Below, one piece after another: positions 14,426 through 20,956 of a stretch of 20,956 nucleotides of DNA. The first letter of the stretch is position 1. The number at the start of each line of letters is the position of its first letter. This DNA is from a virus. The notes beneath the pieces are model-generated. The model made no database searches. It was not told the DNA's origin and saw only the letters and a list, made by a program, of their open reading frames with translations. The translations under genes were made by a program, and so were the position numbers. The DNA is taken from positions 6,393 through 27,348 of the IMG/VR virus record IMGVR_UViG_3300030110_000007, one strand, 5' to 3'.

Positions 14426-15822
14426 TATGATATACCTCTAGCCATTTGTGGATTAAAGGGATCAAACATAAACTGCTGACCCCAAGCAGATAAGGGTGCG
14501 TTGTAAGTTGCTGGGGCTTGTAAGCCTTGAATAGGTGACTGCATTACTTGTGGCACTGATGAACCCAGCATTGCTTCTGGATTTTGTATTATACCCAGAT
14601 TAACCACTTCACCTGAACTTGCAAGCATTTGAGACTGCATATCTAAATACTCTTGTTCGGCTGCTAACTTTTGTGCAGCACTCGCACCTGCTTGAAGTAC
14701 GGCGGCGGGATCTGTAAGAGCCGCTTTCTTTTGTGCTATTCCTTCAGAAGTATAATCTATAAAACCAGTTCCTACGTTTTTAAGATCAGCAGCAAGGCGC
14801 TCACCAGTTCCTATATTATAAGTACTTCCTTGAAAATCAAAAGTTTTTTGACCAGAAACACTTAAAGCTTTCTGTTTAGCCGCCCTAAATCCTTCAGTAA
14901 TATCCATGCCTTGTGAAATGTCTGGCTGTAAACTTGTGTCAGGTGTAAAAGGTAGATCAGTAGATTTAGGCGTTAGTAAACTAGTATCTGCTTGTACAGT
15001 TAGATCTGTAACTGGTTGAGGCTCTACTGAAGTAATAGGACGCATAGTTTCTGGGGTAGCATTTAAATCTGCTGTACCGAATCTATAAATTTGTTCGTCA
15101 GTAATTCTAGCTACCTCTGGAAATTCCATATTCACAGCTTCAGAAACTTTTAAGAACTGAGAATCAACACCCTCTTTGGTTAGCAGTTGAGTAGCTTTAC
15201 GTGTTGCAATTTCTGCTCTAGCTGTAGCACTAAAAGGACTTCTTACAGACTGACCAACTCTTGAAATAGCAGAGTCTGGGCCAGTAAAAAAATTTTTAGA
15301 AGCAGTTTGCACATTCATTCCAAGCTTACTAGCGGCTGTTTTAGTAAACTCACCAATAGTGCTGGTTACTGCATTTGTAACAGACTGAAAGGCTTTGAAA
15401 GGTGAAGAGGCGACTTTTCCTGCAAACTGAAGAAAATGCCCTGCGGCCTGTGAAGCTGTACCTCCCGCAAATAAACCAGTAGCAGTTCCTTGAATACCTG
15501 CTTTAGTCGCTGCGGCTGCTGCGGTTTTAAAAGCTGCTTGACCTGCTGCGGCCTGTGCTGCTGCACTTGCCCCTGCTTGTGCTGCTGATGCTGAAGCCGC
15601 ACTTGCTGCTGCTGTTCCTGCGGCTTGTGCCCCAGCCTGTGCTGCTGTTTGTCCTATAAAGCCTTTTATAGCACCACCAATAGCTTGACCAATACCCGGA
15701 AGAATAAACATCATAGCTACTTGACCAAGTATGCCAATCTTGCCCATGAATTTACCAAAAGCTTTAAAAGCCTTTTTAATACCCCTACCAATTTTTTTAA
15801 ATACTTTTCTTAAAAATCCCAT
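14425..15822 (-). CDS. Cationic, Ala-rich ejection-type virion protein, 465 aa
   Basis: The first 28 residues carry ten Lys/Arg and no acid (MGFLRKVFKKIGRGIKKAFK then AFGKFMGK), forming an amphipathic helix like a membrane-active peptide. A hydrophobic stretch follows (29-48, IGILGQVAMMFILPGIG), then a region at 60-108 with 30 alanines in 49 residues. The rest is mixed helix and Thr/Pro/Gln-rich linker, ending DPFNPQMARG. Similar N-termini (GFL...KKIGRGIKKAFK...GILGQ) occur in other marine phage virion proteins, from memory. The layout suggests a protein that inserts in or crosses the host membrane during DNA delivery, like small core proteins of T7-type phages; this is inference. AGG, shared with the previous TAG stop, lies about 7 nt before the ATG. 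Confidence 0.83.
   Translation of the reverse strand: MGFLRKVFKKIGRGIKKAFKAFGKFMGKIGILGQVAMMFILPGIGQAIGGAIKGFIGQTAAQAGAQAAGTAAASAASASAAQAGASAAAQAAAGQAAFKTAAAAATKAGIQGTATGLFAGGTASQAAGHFLQFAGKVASSPFKAFQSVTNAVTSTIGEFTKTAASKLGMNVQTASKNFFTGPDSAISRVGQSVRSPFSATARAEIATRKATQLLTKEGVDSQFLKVSEAVNMEFPEVARITDEQIYRFGTADLNATPETMRPITSVEPQPVTDLTVQADTSLLTPKSTDLPFTPDTSLQPDISQGMDITEGFRAAKQKALSVSGQKTFDFQGSTYNIGTGERLAADLKNVGTGFIDYTSEGIAQKKAALTDPAAVLQAGASAAQKLAAEQEYLDMQSQMLASSGEVVNLGIIQNPEAMLGSSVPQVMQSPIQGLQAPATYNAPLSAWGQQFMFDPFNPQMARGIS
15499..15645 (-). repeat. Ala-rich low-complexity tract in the 465-aa protein
   Basis: Residues 60-108 contain 30 Ala in 49, mixed with Gly, Ser, Gln and Thr, encoded by runs of GCA/GCT/GCC codons. 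The tract lies between the hydrophobic segment and the rest of the protein. Confidence 0.85.
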
Positions 15823-15830
15823 ACTATTTC

Positions 15831-18800
15831 CTATAATTTTTTAAAGAACGATTCTGCTAGACCCATAAGTGTCGAAGTGGTGCCTTCACCTTTTTCAGCA
15901 GCAGAGTCATTAGCAAGAGCCGTAGCATATAGTGTAGCCTTACGCTGCTGATCATTCTCATACGCCTGCCTTATATAAGCAGCTTCATCTCTAAGGTTCT
16001 GCCACAAGAAAGACTGCTCTGCTGAATTAAGATTAAAAGCCATCTGTGCATTTTGTTGATTAGCCGCATTGATAGCTGCGCTGTTTATCGTATTAGACTT
16101 TCTGCGCCACTCTACATTAGACTGCTCTACGGCCTGTCTGTTGGCAGCATTCCACTGATCACGTTGAAAGTCTATTGTCGCATTAAATTGCTTTACTTGA
16201 TTTCTAATAGCAGCGTTAGCCTTATTAACTTCTAGTCGATTATTAGCATTTATAGCAGAAGCTTTATTCTTTTCTGAAACATTAAACTGCTTCATAGAGT
16301 TTGATTGACTAGTATTAAACTGAGACATCTGTGCGCCAAGACTAGCCATAAATTGATCTGCTTGATTTTTTGAAGCAGCATTAAACTGTCTAGCAGCGTT
16401 TGTAGCAGATTGATCTGAAAGAATACGTTGTTGCTTTAACTGCTGATCAAGAACTGTGGCTTGTTGTCTATTGTTAAGATTAGCCATGTCCATAGCTAAA
16501 AAATTCTGAGCATTTTGAATAGATACTTTAGTACGCGCATCAGCATTCGCCATATCCATAGCAGCCTGTGTAGTAGCATTTTGCATCGCTGCCTGTTGCC
16601 TAGCATTGAAGTTTGTCATTGTCATAGACTGCATAAACTTACTGTTTGTTAATTCTACTTGTTGTGCAGCGTTAAACTTAGTTAAATCTATGTTAGCAAC
16701 CATAGCTGCATTCTGTACTGCACGTTGCTGATCTACATTTAATTGAGCTATACCCATCTCTTGAGCTAACTTACCCTGTAACAAATTCGTCTGCATACGA
16801 GTATTAAGATTAGCTAACTCAGTCTGCTGGGCTGCACTAAGATTCTGTGCGTCTGCCTGATTCAGAGCAGAAAGATTTGCAAGCCTCATCTGTTGATCAT
16901 TACTTAGATTAGCAAGCTCCATCTGTTGTCTAAAGCCAGCATTCTTTGAAAGAAAATCAGCAGCTACTTGCATCTCTGCAAGACGCTCTTGATTCTGGGC
17001 AGTCATATTTTCACGCTGAGTAGCATCTTCTATTTGAAGATTAGCAAGCTCTATTTGCTGAGAATTACTTAAATTTTGAGCATTAGAAGCTTGTTGATTT
17101 TGAGCGTTTAATACAGCAGCTTGCTGTTGATTCTGAAGATTCTGAGTACGTGTCTGCTGCTGCTGTTGTGCAGTAGTAAGTACAGCCTGTTGACTAAACT
17201 GACTTTGAAGAGTAGCCATCTGCTGTGCATTTGCAGCAGTCTGTGAAGCCGCTGTCTGCCTATTAGACAAGTTAGCCATACGCCGCTGCATGTCTTGTGT
17301 AGACTGTGCAAGATTAGCCTGTTGCTCATTGCTTAGGTTCTGTGCGGCACGTTGCTGTAAGGCCTGTGCGTTGCTCTGAGCCATTGGAAGCGCACTCTGT
17401 ATGATTGCATTAAACAGTGCGTCACGGCCTACTGTGGAAGCTGAGAGGCCCCTCTGAGCTAAGTTAGCTTCAATAGCTGCTACTGCTGGTCTGGCCCATG
17501 CAGGAGTCTTGCCATCTTCCATACCACCTAGTAATGTTTCCATTTGAGATGAGACAAGAGCCTCTGTAGGCAATGCTGCAATAGCTGCACGTACTTCTAC
17601 AGGTTGATCGTCAATCTGTGCTTCTACAGTTGCAGGATCTTCTACAATGGCTGCTGTAATAGTAGGTGGTAAGTCGCCAACCTCTGCAATCATAGAGGCT
17701 GCTGCACCTTTAGCTGCTTCACCTTTTACTGTACGTCTTTGTGCAGCTTCATAACCTACAGTGCCTATAATCTGTGCAGCATTTCCATCTTCTGCTGGTT
17801 TACCTGTGATAGCTTCACGTTGTTTAGCTTCTGCTTCGCGTGTAGGAGCTACCTCAGTAGTCTGACCAGTAACTTTATCTACATAAGCACCGTCAGATAT
17901 TTCAAAATCTGTTACATCTGCTTTTGCTTTTGCTTCTTGTGCAGCGCTTCTTCTGGCTGCTGTTGCTGGTGCAGTCATGGTTGCGTCAAATGCTTCTGCC
18001 TCAACACTTACTTCACCTTGTGCAGCTTTTGTAGCTGCTAAGTTTTTTGCTTTATCAGCAGTGTAAGTATCAGCTTTTGCTGCTCTTCTTGCAGCGCCCG
18101 AAGGTACTTTTGCTTTAGTTGTTTTAGCAGTTAGTGCTTTAACTTTAGGAGCTTTACGAACTGTTGAAGCTTTTACATCTTTTTGAGCGCGTATCTTCTC
18201 TGCATCCCCCAGTGCAGTACCCTCTAGATCTACATCTTCTGTTTCTACTTCATCAATCTCAAAAAGATCTGGAGGTGTAATTTCTACTTGTGGTGGCCCA
18301 TCAGTACTCATATTGTCTCCTCCACCTTCGTTATCTTCATCATCTGTATCAGTATTAGCTCCATCAGTACCACCATCAGTATCTGATGTTCCCCCTGATG
18401 CTCCTTGTGTTGTAGCTTGTCTAGCCTTCCAAGCTTCAAGATCTGCCTCGTACTGCTTTACTTTTTCTTTATAGCTTCTACTTGACTGACCCATTCCTCC
18501 CGGTCTTTTCGGAGGCGTGGGCTTCGGATCATTTGTAGAGGTTGTTGAGGTTGTCGTAGTTGTTGTAGTAGGATTTGTAACGACTACATCGCCTGTGTCT
18601 CTTGGCGGGACACTCTGTTTCCCCGTTTTATTTTCTAGTGGATTATCACCGGGAACTATACTTTGTGTAGGAGCTACGCCAACTGTAACAGAACCCCCAG
18701 CATCTCCTGAAGGTTGAGTTGTTGTAGGTTGAGCAGGTTGTTGTTGGGCTTGTTCTGCTTGTTCAGCTATCATACGCTGAATATCTTCGTCACTAGGGCC

Positions 18801-18896
18801 ACCATTACGTCTATTTAAACGCCCACCATTAACCCTCTTCTGTCGAAGTGCTTTTAAAACTTTTTTATTGTTCCTATTTTTTCTTTTATTACTCAT
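15831..18896 (-). CDS. Hendecad-repeat virion protein, 1021 aa
   Basis: The start is ATG 18896 (MSNKRKNRNNKK), with AGGA 7 nt upstream and two bases after the previous stop. A longer in-frame start at 19031 would add a Cys-rich tail read antisense-like through the neighbouring gene. Four parts are visible. Residues 1-30 are basic. Residues 31-230 are disordered (Gln/Pro, a Thr run, Gly/Asp-rich). Residues 231-505 are Ala/Lys-rich helices with a compact segment TPAWARPAVAAIEANLAQRG. Residues 507-957 are 41 strict 11-residue repeats followed by a short C-terminal end. I recall related WA-PAV...RGL...NLxNxQQ...QFNA proteins in many marine phages, annotated as structural or hypothetical. The position, between tail and ejection genes, and the helical rod suggest an internal virion protein. 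The function is inferred. Confidence 0.85.
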   Translation of the reverse strand: MSNKRKNRNNKKVLKALRQKRVNGGRLNRRNGGPSDEDIQRMIAEQAEQAQQQPAQPTTTQPSGDAGGSVTVGVAPTQSIVPGDNPLENKTGKQSVPPRDTGDVVVTNPTTTTTTTSTTSTNDPKPTPPKRPGGMGQSSRSYKEKVKQYEADLEAWKARQATTQGASGGTSDTDGGTDGANTDTDDEDNEGGGDNMSTDGPPQVEITPPDLFEIDEVETEDVDLEGTALGDAEKIRAQKDVKASTVRKAPKVKALTAKTTKAKVPSGAARRAAKADTYTADKAKNLAATKAAQGEVSVEAEAFDATMTAPATAARRSAAQEAKAKADVTDFEISDGAYVDKVTGQTTEVAPTREAEAKQREAITGKPAEDGNAAQIIGTVGYEAAQRRTVKGEAAKGAAASMIAEVGDLPPTITAAIVEDPATVEAQIDDQPVEVRAAIAALPTEALVSSQMETLLGGMEDGKTPAWARPAVAAIEANLAQRGLSASTVGRDALFNAIIQSALPMAQSNAQALQQRAAQNLSNEQQANLAQSTQDMQRRMANLSNRQTAASQTAANAQQMATLQSQFSQQAVLTTAQQQQQTRTQNLQNQQQAAVLNAQNQQASNAQNLSNSQQIELANLQIEDATQRENMTAQNQERLAEMQVAADFLSKNAGFRQQMELANLSNDQQMRLANLSALNQADAQNLSAAQQTELANLNTRMQTNLLQGKLAQEMGIAQLNVDQQRAVQNAAMVANIDLTKFNAAQQVELTNSKFMQSMTMTNFNARQQAAMQNATTQAAMDMANADARTKVSIQNAQNFLAMDMANLNNRQQATVLDQQLKQQRILSDQSATNAARQFNAASKNQADQFMASLGAQMSQFNTSQSNSMKQFNVSEKNKASAINANNRLEVNKANAAIRNQVKQFNATIDFQRDQWNAANRQAVEQSNVEWRRKSNTINSAAINAANQQNAQMAFNLNSAEQSFLWQNLRDEAAYIRQAYENDQQRKATLYATALANDSAAEKGEGTTSTLMGLAESFFKKL
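16026..17378 (-). repeat. 41 tandem 11-residue (33-nt) coding repeats
   Basis: Residues 507-957 of the 1021-aa protein divide into 41 units of exactly 11 residues with no insertion or deletion. Asn is at unit position 3 in 30 of 41, and small or hydrophobic residues occupy positions 1, 2 and 4. Early units look like LANLSNDQQMR and AQNLSNEQQAN; later ones like QFNAASKNQAD and QWNAANRQAVE. Eleven-residue periodicity is the hendecad pattern of weakly right-handed or straight coiled coils. Confidence 0.92.
18297..18395 (-). repeat. Gly/Asp/Thr-rich disordered tract
   Basis: Residues 168-200 of the 1021-aa protein consist almost only of Gly, Asp, Thr, Ser, Asn and Glu (for example DTDGGTDGANTDTDDEDNEG). 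The tract is acidic and predicted disordered, between two short helical parts. Confidence 0.7.
18534..18569 (-). repeat. Thr-run trinucleotide tract
   Basis: Residues 110-121 of the 1021-aa protein read as seven Thr followed by STTST, encoded by a near-continuous ACx triplet tract (visible on the plus strand as GT-rich triplets). Such tracts can change length by slippage without frame loss and often act as glycosylation-like or flexible linkers. Confidence 0.75.
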
Positions 18897-18898
18897 AT

Positions 18899-19120
18899 TT
18901 ATCCTAAAAGTGAAACAATAACAGTTGCTGCTGTAGTAATAACAACAGTTACAACTAACCAAGCAAGCTTCTCCCAACGTGCAGCATGGTTGTCTGTAGC
19001 TTTGCGAAGCTGTCGCAACTCTACAGTACACTCAGCCCAACGCTCTCCGCACTCTTTTTCATGCTCTGCAATGCGCTCTAAGGCTTCTAAAGCTATATCC
19101 ATTTCTGTTTTAGTAGCCAT
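18899..19120 (-). CDS. Small coiled-coil/TM protein, XhlA-like, 73 aa
   Basis: The start is taken at ATG 19120 (MATKTEMDIALEAL); a GTG at 19132 is possible but has no ribosome-binding site. The 73 residues form an N-terminal charged helix (ALERIAEHEKECGERWAECT), a short linker (RKATDNHAARWEK) and a C-terminal membrane segment at about 51-72. This helix-linker-HAARWEKLAW-TM plan resembles the XhlA/haemolysin-like family that works with holins, and I recall near-identical small proteins beside tail genes of marine phages. Cys24 and Cys31 might form intermolecular bonds. It sits far from the holin, between tail and core genes, so a lysis role is only one option; a virion membrane component is another. 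Confidence 0.78.
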   Translation of the reverse strand: MATKTEMDIALEALERIAEHEKECGERWAECTVELRQLRKATDNHAARWEKLAWLVVTVVITTAATVIVSLLG

Positions 19121-19135
19121 ATTTAATTTCACTTA

Positions 19136-19348
19136 TTATTGAAGTTGGCCCGATACAATAGGTTCATCATCAAGAGTAGTTACATTATCTTGTGCTGGTG
19201 CTTGCTCTTTGAGTTCAGCCATAAAGCGATCACGCATTGCGCCCATGTGGCTCATGGCTTCGCCCGACACCATGCCGTTTTTGGCGGCTGCGTCGATTAG
19301 GTTTAGCACGTTAGCTAGATCGTGAAGTTGTATGTATTTTGTTTCCAT
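19136..19348 (-). CDS. Small hypothetical protein, 70 aa
   Basis: The start is taken at ATG 19348, which overlaps the previous stop as TAATG and has AGGAG 10 nt upstream; an in-frame TTG at 19354 is too close to that site. The 70 residues are helical (YIQLHDLANVLNLIDAAAKN, then SHMGAMRDRFMAELKEQ) with an acidic, disordered end (TTLDDEPIVSGQLQ). No catalytic motif, Cys or membrane segment is present. By position it could be a tail-fibre accessory or assembly protein. The family is not recognised. Confidence 0.78.
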   Translation of the reverse strand: METKYIQLHDLANVLNLIDAAAKNGMVSGEAMSHMGAMRDRFMAELKEQAPAQDNVTTLDDEPIVSGQLQ

Positions 19349-19683
19349 TACCAAGGTACTCCTGATGCGTCTACTGGGGTTGCTTTTTTATTGATCTGAC
19401 CTTGGAGGCCAGCTTCTTTGTCGGCGGCTGAGTCCTCATCTTCGTCAGCGTCCAGCGCAGCTTTGACCCACGCAATCGCGTTTTCTTTGGTCACATTATC
19501 GTAGGCAATAAAGTCTGATGAACTTGGATCACCAGACACGCCTTTTGAGCCGTAACAGTCTGCTTTGTATTCAGTACCGTTAATTGTTTCGACAGCCAAA
19601 AGCCGCCAGTGAATGTTGGTAATCAATCCAGAAGAGACTTGTCGGTCTACCTGCGGGATGTCCCATGTGAATGTCGCAGCCAT
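19348..19683 (-). CDS. DUF7936-like protein, 111 aa
   Basis: This 111-residue protein opens with MAATFTWDIPQVDRQ and continues with a beta-rich domain (NIHWRLLAVETINGTEYKAD, CYGSKGV). A helix with ITVENAIAWVKAAL-like spacing (here VTKENAIAWVKAALD) follows, then an acidic linker (ADEDEDSAADKEAG) and a C-terminus rich in Pro ending VPW. The MAATFTW start, HWR strand, YG-S-GV segment, WVK helix and PxW end match what I recall of DUF7936, a small phage family usually next to tail-fibre genes. Its role is unknown; an assembly helper or minor fibre component would fit. A near-perfect ribosome-binding site precedes it, and TAATG couples it to the fibre gene. Confidence 0.85.
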   Translation of the reverse strand: MAATFTWDIPQVDRQVSSGLITNIHWRLLAVETINGTEYKADCYGSKGVSGDPSSSDFIAYDNVTKENAIAWVKAALDADEDEDSAADKEAGLQGQINKKATPVDASGVPW

Positions 19684-20956
19684 TAGCTACCTCCTTTCAG
19701 TTTTGCTAGTTCTGTTTCCAGCGTTTCGATTCGGGCCATAGCTTCTTGCAAAGCCTTAGTAAGTTGCGGGGTAATTCTACCGTAATCTACCGCCCACGGT
19801 TCTTTTGCAGCTTCTTCCCCACCGACATAAACAACCTGTGGAATCTGCTCATGTATCTCTTGCGCGATGAATCCAGTTTCTTCATTGCCGTTACCAATCC
19901 ATTCGTAATCTCTTACCTGTAAGGCTTTAATAGTGTCCCACTGAGATGCTGTGTCTTGAATGTTGGTTTTTAGGCGCATGTCGGAAGATGTGTTGTAAGC
20001 AACACTGCCTGTGCCATCTCCCGTTATACTTCCTTGCTCGCCACCTATATCTCGAAAACTGATGTATTTTGCAGCAGAAAATGCGTTGTCATTAGAAAAC
20101 ATAACAGCCATGCAGATCGAGCCAGACTCAACACTAGTATCAGAGTCATCGACAATCAGCGAGGGGCCAGTGGTGGTTGCATTTGAGGCTATGTGACATG
20201 CTCTAGCAGTCATGTCATCGGCGGTTGTAGTAGTAGTATTTACAAGCAATACCCCACCGCTACTAATACGCATTGCTTCACTAGCGCCGACAGTAAACTC
20301 CATGACATCTGTGCTATGATTGTATTGAATCATACCTGCGTTGTTATCGTCAGGATCACCAAACGCAATATTACAAAGGCTGTCGTTAGGGGAGAGCATA
20401 CTGAAGCCAACATCGCCAGAGTTTTCAAGAACCAAATCATCGAGTGTTGTTCCAACAGCGGATACGCCAGACGCACCAGTAGCAACATGCAAAGCTGATA
20501 GCGGAGTATCAGTGCCAATTCCTACATGATTATTACCTCCATCAACAAAAATCATGTGCGTATAGCCGTTTGACTCAACGCGAAAGTCGAGGTTATGACT
20601 ATCTTGGTTAAATACAGTCTCATCCGTAGTAAGATCAACGCGATTTTGCAGCCCCGCTGATCCATCGTTAGTATTAATTTTTATTCGACCTTGTTCTGAA
20701 CCACTGGTAACTCCCGGCGAAAATACTGCAATTTGTGCGTATATGTCTCTATTACCATCGCTGTCATCTGCTTTGAAGTTGATTATCGCTATGTCATCTG
20801 TGGTGGCGGGAGAAGCCGAGTCACGAATAAAATCTAAGATCGGGCCATCATTAGCATCAGCGTCAGTACAGACGAGGGCAAGAGTTGTATTATTGTCAGC
20901 CCTAGCAATATTTACCTTAGCATCGTAATCAGTAGTGGTATTTATTAAAATATCGC
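19683..20956 (-). CDS. Tail fibre/spike with S74 chaperone, C-terminal part
   Basis: The frame is open to the window edge, giving at least 423 C-terminal residues; an internal ATG at 20555 is not the true start, since fibre-like sequence continues upstream (TVFNQDSHNLDFRVES). The body has repetitive beta-type Asp/Gly/Thr/Ser sequence, including the classic VGIGTDTPLSALHV. The end carries an S74 intramolecular chaperone domain starting at SDMRLKTNI, with GFIAQEIHEQIPQVV and AVDYGRITPQLTKALQE, closing in a trimer-forming coiled coil (ARIETLETELAKLKGGS). Such domains fold trimeric fibres and then cut themselves off. This is probably the host-recognition fibre; the attachment N-terminus is outside the window. 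Confidence 0.92.
   Translation of the reverse strand, partial: DILINTTTDYDAKVNIARADNNTTLALVCTDADANDGPILDFIRDSASPATTDDIAIINFKADDSDGNRDIYAQIAVFSPGVTSGSEQGRIKINTNDGSAGLQNRVDLTTDETVFNQDSHNLDFRVESNGYTHMIFVDGGNNHVGIGTDTPLSALHVATGASGVSAVGTTLDDLVLENSGDVGFSMLSPNDSLCNIAFGDPDDNNAGMIQYNHSTDVMEFTVGASEAMRISSGGVLLVNTTTTTADDMTARACHIASNATTTGPSLIVDDSDTSVESGSICMAVMFSNDNAFSAAKYISFRDIGGEQGSITGDGTGSVAYNTSSDMRLKTNIQDTASQWDTIKALQVRDYEWIGNGNEETGFIAQEIHEQIPQVVYVGGEEAAKEPWAVDYGRITPQLTKALQEAMARIETLETELAKLKGGS
19686..19985 (-). other. S74 self-cleaving chaperone domain of the fibre
   Basis: The 100 C-terminal residues begin at the Ser of SDMRLKTNI. The Ser and the Lys five residues later have the spacing of the Ser-Lys pair described for this family, so autocleavage just before the Ser is expected and would release this domain from the mature fibre. 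Confidence 0.85.
19689..19697 (-). promoter_or_regulatory. Near-perfect ribosome-binding site inside the fibre gene end
   Basis: AAAGGAGGT lies five bases before ATG 19683 and encodes the Lys-Gly-Gly of the fibre's last residues (LKGGS). It should drive strong translation of the DUF7936-like gene. Confidence 0.85.

Noticed and set aside
16026-17378. CRISPR-like array suggested by regular 33-nt spacing
   Set aside because: Repeat units are diverged at DNA level, have no constant repeat with unique spacers, and are plainly coding with 11-residue protein periodicity.
17739-18041. Forward 100-aa Cys/Phe/Ser-rich ORF
   Set aside because: It is the antisense shadow of the Ala/Lys-rich region of the 1021-aa protein and has no start signal.
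18897-19031. 45-residue Cys/Tyr-rich N-terminal extension of the 1021-aa protein
   Set aside because: The extension overlaps the 73-aa gene in another frame and looks like out-of-frame sequence; ATG 18896 has AGGA at proper spacing.
19683-20555. Tail-fibre gene starting at ATG 20555
   Set aside because: The same frame is open to the window end and reads as fibre sequence, so this Met is internal.

Overview
The window reads as part of a tailed-phage genome, most likely a podovirus-like phage of a marine bacterium. The reasons are a phage-type class I ribonucleotide reductase pair, a DUF3310 fragment, a MazG-like protein, a tail fibre with an S74 self-cleaving chaperone, a GTA-type holin next to an M15 endolysin, several giant ejection-type virion proteins, and small Lys-rich proteins of a type I recall from marine phages. 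The exact phage group cannot be fixed, because no terminase, portal, capsid or polymerase gene is present. HMO-2011-type or pelagiphage/roseophage-type podoviruses are a guess from gene content.

The two strands converge. Positions 1-4993 (+ strand) are the early/metabolic module: a DUF3310 C-terminus, a small basic ORF, nrdA, a run of seven small genes (two membrane proteins, one lipoprotein, three unknowns, one MazG-like), nrdB and one small unknown. Almost every junction is an ATGA or longer overlap, so this is one translationally coupled operon that supplies dNTPs.

Positions 20956-4985 (- strand) are the late module, also with almost no intergenic space (largest gap 15 nt). In transcription order it holds the tail-fibre C-terminus, a DUF7936-like protein, two small proteins, a 1021-aa protein with 41 exact 11-residue repeats, a 465-aa cationic/Ala-rich protein, a 185-aa acidic protein, a 437-aa protein, a 1684-aa giant protein, the GTG-started M15 endolysin, the holin, a C-terminally anchored coiled-coil protein, four small strongly basic proteins plus a 29-aa microprotein, and a 69-aa Ser/Thr-rich ORF. 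The large proteins are probably the internal core/ejection proteins that carry DNA across the host envelope. The lysis genes follow them and the basic proteins come last.

The two modules meet tail to tail with a 9-bp overlap and no recognisable hairpin terminator. I saw no tRNA, rRNA, CRISPR array, IS element or integrase. There is no gene-free stretch longer than about 15 nt, so promoters must lie outside the window or inside genes.

The most notable points are the unbroken 11-residue repeat array, the unlabelled small-gene cassette between nrdA and nrdB (including a Cys-rich lipoprotein), the basic microprotein cluster, and a reductase with no ATP-cone in either subunit.
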